Assembly: GCA_937915865.1 (NCBI GenBank)
Contig: CALGIG010000122.1
Span: 1-26,391, forward strand
DNA: 26,391 bases
Reading direction: 5' to 3'
Source: an uncultured Prolixibacteraceae bacterium
GTDB lineage: Bacteria > Bacteroidota > Bacteroidia > Bacteroidales > Prolixibacteraceae
Below are positions 1 to 7,825 of the stretch, one piece after another. Made by a program: the position numbers and the translations under genes. Every line of letters starts with the position of its first letter. Positions within the stretch are counted from its first letter, which is position 1. The notes below the pieces were generated by a model. That model ran no database searches. It was not told the DNA's origin and was given only the letters and a program-made list of their open reading frames with translations.

Positions 1-135
1 TTTATTTGTCTTTATGTAACTCTCGGGTTATTATACCTTCAAATATCTAAAAATAACAATTTGTACTTTCTGTGAATGTCATTGTTTACTCCAATTCTCA
101 ATAGACGACAAAATGCAGTATTAAAAAAATAATTG

Positions 136-143
136 TAATTTTG
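136..143 (+). promoter_or_regulatory. Putative -7 promoter element and operator of the Fur-family gene
   Basis: TAATTTTG matches the Bacteroidota -7 consensus TAnnTTTG and lies 37 bases before the Fur-family start. No clear -33 TTG was seen at the expected spacing. An imperfect 17-bp palindrome (AAAATnAnnnTnATTTT, about 127-143) overlaps it, as expected for an autoregulatory Fur-family operator. The operator part is inference. Confidence 0.4.
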
Positions 144-180
144 TAGTCAATGATTTAGGACTGTTTTAATTGAATATAGT

Positions 181-591
181 ATGAAAAACAACGATGACAA
201 ACTTATAAGTAGGAACATGAAACCTACCGCCATGCGTGAATTAGTTTTAAACGCATTGCTTGAACAGAACGTTGCTATCAGCTTATCTGATCTGGAAAAG
301 AAATTTGATAAAGCTGACAAAGTTACTTTATACCGGACACTGAAAACATTCGAAGAAAATAAACTTATTCACAGCATTGACGACGGCACAGGCTCGGTAA
401 AGTATGCTTTGTGTGCCGAAAATTGCCAATGCAACCCGCACGATCTGCATGTGCATTTCTTTTGCATCAAATGTAAACACACCTATTGTTTAAACGACAC
501 TCCGATTCCTTCCGTCACATTACCACTTGGTTTTGAAATCAAAACCATTAATATGGTCGTAAAAGGCACGTGTGCAAACTGCAAGGAATAA
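181..591 (+). CDS. Fur-family metal-responsive transcriptional repressor (Zur/Fur-like)
   Basis: This 136-residue protein has the Fur-family layout. An N-terminal winged helix (about residues 14-75) includes the typical DKVTLYRTLKTFEENKLI recognition region, and a C-terminal metal-binding and dimer domain follows. The His-rich stretch HDLHVHFFC resembles the metal-sensing site, and the two CxxC pairs (CIKC near residues 96-99 and CANC near the C terminus) fit a structural zinc site. Proteins of this family bind DNA when loaded with metal and repress uptake or efflux genes. It lies just upstream of a metal-efflux operon that has its own promoter, so it is the likely local regulator. The metal (Zn, Fe or other) cannot be read from sequence alone; the zinc/cadmium-type genes nearby favour a Zur-like role. 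The start is supported by a -7 element 37 bases upstream. Confidence 0.85.
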   Translation: MKNNDDKLISRNMKPTAMRELVLNALLEQNVAISLSDLEKKFDKADKVTLYRTLKTFEENKLIHSIDDGTGSVKYALCAENCQCNPHDLHVHFFCIKCKHTYCLNDTPIPSVTLPLGFEIKTINMVVKGTCANCKE

Positions 592-599
592 CTTTGCAA

Positions 600-630
600 C
601 TTGGTTGCATAAACTTTTATATTATCTTTG
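600..630 (+). promoter_or_regulatory. Bacteroidota promoter of the metal-efflux operon
   Basis: TTG at 601-603 is followed after exactly 19 bases by TATCTTTG at 623-630, a full match to the Bacteroidota TTG-N19-TAnnTTTG consensus. Transcription would start near 637, leaving a leader of about 25 bases before the ATG at 662. This separates the efflux operon from the Fur-family gene and supports 662 rather than 572 as the next start. Confidence 0.65.
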
Positions 631-661
631 CGGTTGTTTTAATAGTCGCATTCAGAATTTT

Positions 662-1057
662 ATGAGTAGAGTGGTGAAAAATACTAAGTTTGTATTAATA
701 TTACTGGCTGGTCTGGTAATACTTCTTCATGCTACCATCCCTCATCACCATCACCTCGATACGAGCTGCGACCATAATTCTACAAATTCCACCACCAATC
801 AAAGCCGTGGGGAATCTTCGACGGAAGCCGATAAGCATTGTCATGCTCTCAATACTATTGTTATACAGAAAGTCAACTCAATTACTTTTGATAACAAAAC
901 TGCGTTTAATTCCCTTTTACTTTTTATTACGTCCAATGAGGAAGTAAAATTCCACAACAAAGTTTCATTAACTTTCCACACAATTAAAGATCTTGTTGTA
1001 TTAAAACAGTATCTTTCATCCGAGCCATCCTTTAGAGGTCCTCCTGCCTTAGTTTAA
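662..1057 (+). CDS. Small exported His-rich protein of the metal-efflux operon (DUF6769-like)
   Basis: The chosen start, ATG 662, gives 131 residues; an upstream in-frame ATG at 572 overlaps the Fur-family gene and precedes the promoter, so it is unlikely. The N terminus is a basic stretch and a hydrophobic segment (FVLILLAGLVILLHA), fitting a signal peptide or anchor. It is followed directly by IPHHHHLDTSCDH and later HCHALN, a His/Cys pattern suited to binding divalent metals in the periplasm. The C terminus ends in FRGPPALV. Small proteins with this N-terminal LPHHHH-like signature are common next to metal-efflux operons in Bacteroidota. A metal-buffering role is inferred from composition and context, and no catalytic domain was recognised. 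Confidence 0.6.
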   Translation: MSRVVKNTKFVLILLAGLVILLHATIPHHHHLDTSCDHNSTNSTTNQSRGESSTEADKHCHALNTIVIQKVNSITFDNKTAFNSLLLFITSNEEVKFHNKVSLTFHTIKDLVVLKQYLSSEPSFRGPPALV

Positions 1058-1127
1058 TTTCACTTCGCATTTTAACTCCCTGATAGAAATATCAGGTTTT
1101 TGTTCATGTTTTAAATTAGGCTCTAAA

Positions 1128-1595
1128 ATGAGTAAAAAGAAACTTACAAAGAGGGAATTACAGAAGAGGCAAATCTTTGAAGATAAAAAGAATAAACGAA
1201 CGTTGCGAATTAGTTTTGGTTTGCTTTTCGTTTTTATAATTTTATACTTAGTGTTTCATACTTTTTGGTACGACACCAAATTCGCCTACCGTCAATATGC
1301 ATTTTATGGCAAGGAAGTTCCGACGGAACTTGTTTGTATGAATGGTGACAAGCTGCTTAATCATAAAAGTTTAAAACTTAGTTATAAAGGAAAAGACTAT
1401 TTCTTCTGTAACCGTGACTGCTATGAACATCTTGTTAATCACTATAAGGAAGATGCATTTATCCCGGATCCCTTATCAGGTGACACTATTTGCAAAGCTA
1501 ATGCTTTGATTGGATTGAAAAATCGGGGCGAACCTGAGATTGTTTATTTCCAAAATAGAAAAACATTTAATCAGTATTATAAATCAAAAAAATAA
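1128..1595 (+). CDS. Membrane-anchored TRASH-like metal-binding protein
   Basis: The protein has 155 residues: a very basic N terminus (about residues 1-27, many Lys and Arg), one membrane helix (about 28-48, SFGLLFVFIILYLVFHTFW) and an external domain. The outer domain has a Cys pattern C-X23-C-X3-C (CMNGDK...YFFCNRDCYEHL), close to the TRASH motif (about C-X19-22-C-X3-C) found in metallochaperones and metal sensors. The orientation predicted from the positive charge puts the Cys domain in the periplasm, where the adaptor and RND pump pick up substrate. It could deliver metal to the pump; that is inference. It sits 70 bases after the His-rich gene in the same operon. Confidence 0.65.
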   Translation: MSKKKLTKRELQKRQIFEDKKNKRTLRISFGLLFVFIILYLVFHTFWYDTKFAYRQYAFYGKEVPTELVCMNGDKLLNHKSLKLSYKGKDYFFCNRDCYEHLVNHYKEDAFIPDPLSGDTICKANALIGLKNRGEPEIVYFQNRKTFNQYYKSKK

Positions 1596-1602
1596 ATGAC
1601 TT

Positions 1603-1734
1603 GTGAAAAAAAAGAAAAATAAAATCCAGCTAAAACAAGTAATAAAATGGTTTTTCATTACTATCGCCTGTTTGATTATCATTTTTGGAATCTTTGCCAG
1701 AATTCAACACTTTTTTACAACACATTTAAAATAA
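1603..1734 (+). CDS. Possible 43-residue single-pass membrane peptide (GTG start)
   Basis: An open frame from GTG 1603 to TAA 1734 codes a very basic start (KKKKNK), then one hydrophobic segment (WFFITIACLIIIFGIFA) and a short His-containing tail. It fills the gap between the TRASH-like gene and the RND pump gene, 7 bases after the former and 11 before the latter. The nearby ATG at 1596 is in another frame and stops almost at once. Small single-helix proteins can associate with RND pumps, but no homolog was recognised, so the call rests on position and composition. Confidence 0.4.
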   Translation: MKKKKNKIQLKQVIKWFFITIACLIIIFGIFARIQHFFTTHLK

Positions 1735-1745
1735 ATAATTAAATT

Positions 1746-4700
1746 ATGATAGAACGTATCATTCATTTTTCAATAAAGAATAAGTTTATTATAGGCTTAT
1801 TTGTAATTGCATTAATTGGCTGGGGAACGTATTCGCTTACACAGCTACCTATTGATGCAACTCCGGACATAACCAACAACCAGGTGCAGGTTATTTCGCT
1901 TGCCCCATCGTTGGCGGTTCAGGAAGTCGAGAGCTCAATTACAGCACCTATCGAGGTAGCTATTGCCAATATCCCAAACATTATTGAGCTTCGCTCCATC
2001 TCACGTTTGGGCTTGTCGGTGACTACAATTGTGTTTAAAGACAATGTAGATATCTACTGGGCGCGGCAACAAGTAGGAGAACGGCTAAAAGAAGCCGAGG
2101 ACATTATCCCGGCGGGTCTCGCAAAAATTGAGATGGCTCCCATTTCTACCGGCTTGGGCGAAATATACCAATACCGCCTTGCTGTAGAAAAGGGATATGA
2201 AAACAAATATACTCCAATGGAGTTAAGAACCTTGCAGGATTGGACGGTTCGCCGCGAGATGTTGGGAACTACAGGAGTGGCCGATATCAATAGCTATGGA
2301 GGATTTGTAAAGCAATATGAAGTAGCCATAAATCCCGAGAGACTCAGAAGCATGAACCTTACACTCACCGACATTTTCGATGCACTCGAAAGAAACAACG
2401 AAAATACAGGTAGTGCCTATATTGATAAAAAGCCAACAGCTTATTTTATCCGTGGCATTGGGTTGGTAAAATCATTAGAAGATATCGAAAAGATTGTTGT
2501 AAAGAGCAATTCATCGGGTATTCCTGTTTTAATTAGAGACATTGCCACCGTTCAATATGGAAATTCCACACGATATGGTGCTATGGTTATTGATAGTACA
2601 GAGGCTGTTGGTGGCGTAGTGATGATGCTCAAAGGAGCAAATGCCAATGAAGTTACAAAAAATGTAGAAACCCGCATTGAAACCATTCAAAAATCATTAC
2701 CTAAAGGGGTGAAGATTGAACCGTTTCTCAATCGTTCTGATTTAGTGGGACGTGCTATTAGCACTGTTGCCAGAAACTTAATTGAAGGCGCATTAATTGT
2801 TATCTTCATTTTGATATTGTTTTTGGGAAATATGCGAGCAGGGCTTATTGTTGCCTCAGTAATTCCACTTTCCATGCTGTTTGCCGTTTCCATGATGCAA
2901 CTATTTGGCGTATCGGGTAACTTAATGAGTCTGGGAGCTATTGACTTCGGATTGATTGTGGATGGGGCTGTGATTATTGTCGAGAGCGTGGTGCATCGAA
3001 TAACGATGAGTAAACACCATCATCCGGGCATCAAAAGACTTTCGCAGCCACAAATGGATGAAACAGTATTTGAGTCGGCAAAACGAATGATGAGTTCAGC
3101 AACATTCGGGCAAGTTATTATCCTGATAGTATATGTCCCAATTATGGCATTGGTGGGTATCGAAGGTAAAATGTTTCGCCCAATGGCACAAGTGGTGTCA
3201 TTTGCGTTGATTGGTGCTACAATTCTATCATTGACTTATGTACCGATGGTTTCAACCTTATTCTTGAGTAAAAGCACTGAGCACAAGCCCAATTTTTCAG
3301 ACAGGATGATGGATTGGTTTCACAAAATATTTAATCCGGCTATCAGATATGCATTAAATCACAAGCTGCTTGTTTCTGCTTCGGTTATTACCATTTTCAT
3401 TGCAAGCTTGTTTGTCTTTAATAGTTTGGGTGGTGAGTTCATTCCCCAGCTCGAAGAAGGGGATCTTGCAGCGGGGGTAATTACCTTGCAGGGTGGGTCG
3501 CTTACCAATACGGTTGAGCAGGTTCAAAAAGCTAATAAAATCCTGCTTGCTAACTTCCCGGAAATAAAACATGTTGTTTGTAAAATTGGTGCCGGCGAAA
3601 TACCAACCGACCCAACACCTATGGAAACAGGCGATTATATTATTACGCTCAAAGATAAACACGAATGGACTTCGGCAAAAACCCGTGAGGAACTGGTGGA
3701 AAAGATGGAAGAAGCTTTGATTCCGTTGGCTGGCGTGAAATTTGAGTTTCAACAGCCCATTCAAATGCGTACCAACGAATTACTTTCTGGATCAAAACAG
3801 GACATTGCTATAAAGATATTTGGTGATGACCTGAATACACTAGCTGATAAAGCTTCGCAAGTGGAAAAAATCATTCAAAAGGTGCAAGGCGTTGAAGACA
3901 TTAATGTGGAGAAAGTCACCGGACTGGCTCAGATTCAGGTTGAATATAATCGTGATCGATTGGCGCAATACGGACTTTCTATAGAAGAAGTAAACCGTGT
4001 CTTGCGTACTGCATTTGCAGGAAGTCAGGCGGGAGTAGTATTCGATGAAGAAAAACGGTTTGGACTAGTGGTACGAATGGATAAGGATTACCGCCAAAGC
4101 ATTGACGATGTAAAAAACCTTTCAGTTGCTTTGCCCAACGGCGGACAGATTCCTTTTGAACAAATTGCCAATGTTGAAATAAAATCAGGTCCTGCACAGG
4201 TGTCACGTGAAAATACGAAACGTCGTATAACCATTGGTTTCAATGTCCGTAACAGAGATGTACAGAGTGTCATAGCTGATGTGACAAAACAGATTGATGC
4301 AAAAGTGCAACTACCAACAGGTTATTATGTAAAGTATGGTGGTCAATTTGAAAATCTTCAAGCTGCCAAGGCTCGTCTCGCTATTGCCGTTCCGGTAGCG
4401 TTGTTACTTATATTTGTACTGTTATTCTTCACATTTCATTCCGTAAAGCAAACCTTATTAATCTATACAGCGGTGCCGATGTCGCTCATTGGTGGCATCA
4501 TTGCACTTTGGTTGCGCGGTATGAATTTCTCTATTTCTGCTGGAGTTGGTTTTATTGCTCTGTTTGGTATTGCAGTGCTCAATGGCATTGTGCTTATTGC
4601 CGAGTTTAACCGACTGGAAAAGGAAGAAGGAATTATAGATATTACCGAAAGGGTATTGAAAGGATTACACACGCGTTTACGACCTGTAATCATGACAGCT

Positions 4701-6140
4701 GCCGTGGCTTCGCTGGGCTTCCTACCTATGGCTTTGTCCACTTCGGCAGGAGCTGAAGTTCAAAAACCGCTTGCAACAGTAGTTATTGGTGGATTAATAA
4801 CAGCTACTTTGCTGACGTTAATTGTTTTGCCTATCTTCTACATATTCTTTTCAACTTTTTCATTCAGATCCATTTTTAAAAGAAAATCAGTGAAAACCTT
4901 GTCAATTTTGTTGATGCTTGTGGTTTGTTCTGCGGGTTTTAATTCAATAAATGCGCAGCAATACAGAAGTATTAATCTGAAGCAAGCAATACAAATGGCA
5001 TTGGATAGTAATTTATCGGTGCGTTCGTCAAAATATGCTGTTGATGTTCAAAAAGCCTTAAAGGGTGCTTCGTGGGACATTCCAAAAACTAGCATTGATG
5101 GGCAATACGGACAATTTAACTCCTACAGCAAAGACAATAGTTTTACCGTATCACAATCCTTTGCTTTTCCTACAGTCTATATAAACCAAAACAAACTGGC
5201 TAAAGCTAATATCAAAAGCAGTGAATGGCAGCTAAAAACTTCACAACTTGAAATTGCCACGCAAGTGAAACAAATTTACTGGCAATTAGCTTACCTGTAT
5301 TCGAAGCAAAAATTATTCGCATATCAGGATAGTTTATATACTGGTTTCCAAAAAGCGGCTGAACTCAGGGCAAAAACAGGCGAAACAAATCGGCTTGAAA
5401 TGATTTCAGCCCGTTCGCAAAGTCTCGAAATTAAAAATCAGTTGCAACAGATTAATGCCGATTTGGTGATATATAATCAGAAACTGCAAACGATTTTAAA
5501 TGTTGAAACAACTCTGTACCCTGCCGATACCGTGTTACACCGTATCGACTATTTACCTGCTGCCGACAAATCCGTTTTAGCTGCCAATCCTTCGGTTAGT
5601 TATATTAATCAACAAATTGAAGTGTCTCGACTAGAGAAAAAAGTGGAAAGCAGTCGCATATTACCCGATTTAAGTATCGGATATTTCAGCCAAACCATGC
5701 AGGGAACTCAGGAAATAAACGGAGTGCCACGTATATTTGGTACGGGCGACCGGTTTACCGGAATTCAGGCGGGTATTGCTGTTCCAATCTGGTTTGCACC
5801 TTATTCGGCAAAAGTAAAGGCTGCAAAGTTGAAAGAAAAAGTGGCTCAAACAAATGCGGAGTATTATTCAAAATCGCTTTCGGGCAGTTATCGTTCATTA
5901 ATGCTTGAATTCAGCAAAAACAGCAATAGTGTTGATTATTATGAAAAACAGGCTATTCCTGAAGCTGATTTAATCATTGAGCAGGCTACACGAAGTTACA
6001 AAGCCGGAGCAATGGATTACCTCGATTATATTCTGAGTCTGAATCGGGCATTAAGTATCAAACAAAACTACCTCGATGCACAGAACAATTATAATCAAAC
6101 CGTTATTTCAATAGACTTTATTACCGGAAAAATATATTAA
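1746..6140 (+). CDS. czcA: CzcA-type heavy-metal RND efflux pump fused to a TolC-family outer-membrane factor
   Basis: This 1464-residue protein joins two components of a tripartite efflux system. Residues 1 to about 1045 are a complete HME-family RND proton antiporter. The membrane segment FGLIVDGAVIIVE carries D400, D406 and E413, spaced like the essential D402/D408/E415 of CzcA. The periplasmic loop has QMRTNELLSG, which resembles the divalent-metal pumps CzcA/CnrA more than the Cu/Ag pump CusA. Around residues 1049-1070 lies a second signal-peptide-like segment (Lys, then TLSILLMLVVCSAGF, ending INA-QQ). Residues 1071-1464 are a TolC-like helical repeat domain. Such fusions are frequent in Bacteroidota databases. 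The adaptor gene follows. GTG 4890, codon 1049, could be a relic start of a once separate gene. The expected role is export of Zn/Co/Cd/Ni-type ions from periplasm or cytoplasm to the outside. Confidence 0.9.
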   Translation: MIERIIHFSIKNKFIIGLFVIALIGWGTYSLTQLPIDATPDITNNQVQVISLAPSLAVQEVESSITAPIEVAIANIPNIIELRSISRLGLSVTTIVFKDNVDIYWARQQVGERLKEAEDIIPAGLAKIEMAPISTGLGEIYQYRLAVEKGYENKYTPMELRTLQDWTVRREMLGTTGVADINSYGGFVKQYEVAINPERLRSMNLTLTDIFDALERNNENTGSAYIDKKPTAYFIRGIGLVKSLEDIEKIVVKSNSSGIPVLIRDIATVQYGNSTRYGAMVIDSTEAVGGVVMMLKGANANEVTKNVETRIETIQKSLPKGVKIEPFLNRSDLVGRAISTVARNLIEGALIVIFILILFLGNMRAGLIVASVIPLSMLFAVSMMQLFGVSGNLMSLGAIDFGLIVDGAVIIVESVVHRITMSKHHHPGIKRLSQPQMDETVFESAKRMMSSATFGQVIILIVYVPIMALVGIEGKMFRPMAQVVSFALIGATILSLTYVPMVSTLFLSKSTEHKPNFSDRMMDWFHKIFNPAIRYALNHKLLVSASVITIFIASLFVFNSLGGEFIPQLEEGDLAAGVITLQGGSLTNTVEQVQKANKILLANFPEIKHVVCKIGAGEIPTDPTPMETGDYIITLKDKHEWTSAKTREELVEKMEEALIPLAGVKFEFQQPIQMRTNELLSGSKQDIAIKIFGDDLNTLADKASQVEKIIQKVQGVEDINVEKVTGLAQIQVEYNRDRLAQYGLSIEEVNRVLRTAFAGSQAGVVFDEEKRFGLVVRMDKDYRQSIDDVKNLSVALPNGGQIPFEQIANVEIKSGPAQVSRENTKRRITIGFNVRNRDVQSVIADVTKQIDAKVQLPTGYYVKYGGQFENLQAAKARLAIAVPVALLLIFVLLFFTFHSVKQTLLIYTAVPMSLIGGIIALWLRGMNFSISAGVGFIALFGIAVLNGIVLIAEFNRLEKEEGIIDITERVLKGLHTRLRPVIMTAAVASLGFLPMALSTSAGAEVQKPLATVVIGGLITATLLTLIVLPIFYIFFSTFSFRSIFKRKSVKTLSILLMLVVCSAGFNSINAQQYRSINLKQAIQMALDSNLSVRSSKYAVDVQKALKGASWDIPKTSIDGQYGQFNSYSKDNSFTVSQSFAFPTVYINQNKLAKANIKSSEWQLKTSQLEIATQVKQIYWQLAYLYSKQKLFAYQDSLYTGFQKAAELRAKTGETNRLEMISARSQSLEIKNQLQQINADLVIYNQKLQTILNVETTLYPADTVLHRIDYLPAADKSVLAANPSVSYINQQIEVSRLEKKVESSRILPDLSIGYFSQTMQGTQEINGVPRIFGTGDRFTGIQAGIAVPIWFAPYSAKVKAAKLKEKVAQTNAEYYSKSLSGSYRSLMLEFSKNSNSVDYYEKQAIPEADLIIEQATRSYKAGAMDYLDYILSLNRALSIKQNYLDAQNNYNQTVISIDFITGKIY

Positions 6141-6154
6141 TTTCACACCTTTAG

Positions 6155-6174
6155 CCCCCTTTGGGGGTTGGGGG
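6155..6174 (+). repeat. C5/G5 intercistronic hairpin with G-rich tail
   Basis: CCCCC at 6155-6159 pairs with GGGGG at 6163-6167 around a TTT loop, and a second GGGGG follows at 6170-6174. It lies alone in the 51-base gap between the RND-TolC gene and the adaptor gene. It could slow or partly stop transcription, or stabilise an mRNA end. Similar C-run/G-run elements are familiar in Bacteroidota intergenic DNA. Confidence 0.55.
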
Positions 6175-6191
6175 TCTAAAAAACAATCATT

Positions 6192-7376
6192 ATGACAAAA
6201 TATAAATTTATATCACCTATCATTATTCTAGCTGCTCTTCTCGCATTTTCGTCATGCAAAGGAGATAAAAAACAGGGTGTAGAAGCCAAAGAAACAGAAG
6301 TTATACCCGAAAATATTGTGGAACTGAGTGGCGATCAGGTAAAACTTGCCAACTTAGAAACGGGTGCAATTGAATTGCGTTCCCTAAGCGGAACCCTCAA
6401 AGTGAGCGGTGTAGTTGCCGCTGCACCTCAAAACATGGCTATGGTAAGCATGCCAATGGGTGGCTTTGTGAAAAGTACGTCCCTTATGCCGGGTAATTCA
6501 GTCTCAAAAGGCCAAACGTTGGCTGTTATTGAAAACTCCGAATTTATTGATATTCAACAAAACTATCTCGAAGCAAAAAGCAAACTTGAATATGCCGAGG
6601 CGGATTATAACCGACAAAACGAGCTATACAAGAGTGATGTTTCGTCAAAGAAGAGTATGCAATTAGTTACGTCCGAGTATAGAAGTCTGAAAGTGCAGGT
6701 AAAATCACTGGAACAAAAGTTGTCTATCTTAGGTATCAATCCCAATAAATTGAACGAAAACAATATCAGTAAATCCATTACATTGGTTTCACCAATTTCC
6801 GGATATGTAAAAACGGTAAATGTAAGTATCGGCAAATCGGTTTCGGCTTCCGATGTGCTATTTGAAATTGTAAATACCAGCAAACTTTTCCTTCAACTTA
6901 CGCTGTTTGAAAAAGATGCTGACAAGGTTTCTACCGGTCAAAAAATACGCTTTTTTATCAATAATGAAACCGAACAGCACATGGCACTGATTTACCAAAC
7001 CGCCAAATCCGTTGATGCCGATAAAACCTATAAGGTGTATGCAAGTGTTCAGGGGACATGCAAAAATGTATTGCCGGGTATGTATGTAAATGCGGTAATT
7101 GAAGCCACTACCAGCAAAGTAACTGCTGTGCCTTCCGAGGCAATTGTGAGTTTCGAAGACAAAGACTATATTTTTGTTTTTGAACGTAACAAAAATGAAA
7201 GCGGCAAACCTTTTACAGAATACCGAATGATACAGGTAAAAAAAGGGGTGACGGATGAAGGATATACCGAAATTACATTGCCCGACAACTACAATTTTAA
7301 AACTGAAAAAGTCATTGTAAAAGGAGCATATAACTTGCTTTCGGCAAAGAAAAATGCAGGTGAAATGGCGTGCTAA
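6192..7376 (+). CDS. czcB: Periplasmic adaptor (membrane fusion) lipoprotein of the metal RND pump
   Basis: The protein has 394 residues. A lipoprotein signal ends in LAFSSC with C22 as the lipidation site, so it is anchored to a membrane. A short lysine/glutamate-rich linker follows, then a biotinyl-lipoyl-like half (about 75-120, GGFVKSTSLMPGNSVSKGQTLAVIE), a helical hairpin (about 115-185), the second lipoyl half (SPISGYVKTVNVSIGKSVSA), and the beta-barrel and membrane-proximal domains (GMYVNAVIEA, then KGAYNLLSAK). This is the HlyD/CusB-type adaptor that links an RND pump to its outer-membrane channel. It lies 51 bases after the pump gene. No CusB-type N-terminal methionine cluster is evident, which agrees with a divalent-metal rather than Cu/Ag pump. 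The C-terminal EMAC ends in a free cysteine. Confidence 0.85.
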   Translation: MTKYKFISPIIILAALLAFSSCKGDKKQGVEAKETEVIPENIVELSGDQVKLANLETGAIELRSLSGTLKVSGVVAAAPQNMAMVSMPMGGFVKSTSLMPGNSVSKGQTLAVIENSEFIDIQQNYLEAKSKLEYAEADYNRQNELYKSDVSSKKSMQLVTSEYRSLKVQVKSLEQKLSILGINPNKLNENNISKSITLVSPISGYVKTVNVSIGKSVSASDVLFEIVNTSKLFLQLTLFEKDADKVSTGQKIRFFINNETEQHMALIYQTAKSVDADKTYKVYASVQGTCKNVLPGMYVNAVIEATTSKVTAVPSEAIVSFEDKDYIFVFERNKNESGKPFTEYRMIQVKKGVTDEGYTEITLPDNYNFKTEKVIVKGAYNLLSAKKNAGEMAC

Positions 7377-7399
7377 TCAACCTCTAAAAAGAAACAATC

Positions 7400-7732
7400 A
7401 TGAAGGAAATAAAAGCATTTGTAAAGCCTTTTAAAGTAAATGACATTTTAAATCAATTACTTCAGGCAGGTTACCCAAACATAACAGCCTCAATGGCCGA
7501 AGGAACAGGAAATTTTGCGAGCGATGAATCAACACTTTCAACTCATTTTTCAATAACGGATAGTAAAGTGGCCAAAATTGAAATTGTCTGTAATGATAGT
7601 GAGGTAGAAAATATTGTGAACATAATTTCCACTAAAGGAAGAACAGGAAATCCGGGTGATGGAATTATCTATGTCTCCGAAGTAGAAAAAGTGTACAAAG
7701 TGAGAACTGGCTTAGAAAACGGCGAAGATTAA
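7400..7732 (+). CDS. PII-like signalling protein linked to metal efflux
   Basis: The 110 residues have a PII-superfamily (GlnB/GlnK/CutA-like) fold pattern. The start MKEIKAFVKPFKVNDILNQL matches beta-1/alpha-1. The C-terminal signature RTGNPGDGIIYVSEVEKVY matches the PII B-loop and following strand, and KVRTG resembles the usual C-loop ending. The T-loop stretch (GTGNFASDESTLSTHFSITDS) lacks the tyrosine that is uridylylated in classical GlnB/GlnK. A separate group of PII-like proteins encoded beside heavy-metal RND pumps (often called PII-NG) has been described. Position as the last gene of the czcA-czcB unit, 23 bases after the adaptor, fits that group. It may bind a nucleotide or metal and control the pump; ligand and target are not known from sequence. 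Confidence 0.75.
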   Translation: MKEIKAFVKPFKVNDILNQLLQAGYPNITASMAEGTGNFASDESTLSTHFSITDSKVAKIEIVCNDSEVENIVNIISTKGRTGNPGDGIIYVSEVEKVYKVRTGLENGED

Positions 7733-7740
7733 TTACCATG

Positions 7741-7773
7741 TAAATATTGCCCGGTTAAACCGGGCAATATTTA
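7741..7773 (+). terminator. Perfect 14-bp hairpin ending the czc operon
   Basis: TAAATATTGCCCGG (7741-7754) pairs perfectly with CCGGGCAATATTTA (7760-7773) around a 5-base loop. It starts 8 bases after the PII-like stop codon. There is no long T run after it, but the stem ends in an AT-rich half. It separates the efflux operon from the ATPase gene. Confidence 0.7.
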
Positions 7774-7825
7774 ACAAATCCTGACTAATAATTATTTTTC
7801 TGCAAATAAACAAGACACTCTAAAA

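Noticed and set aside
572..661. Upstream start of the His-rich protein
   Set aside because: It overlaps the Fur-family gene and lies before the promoter at 600-630, and it puts 30 residues before the signal peptide.
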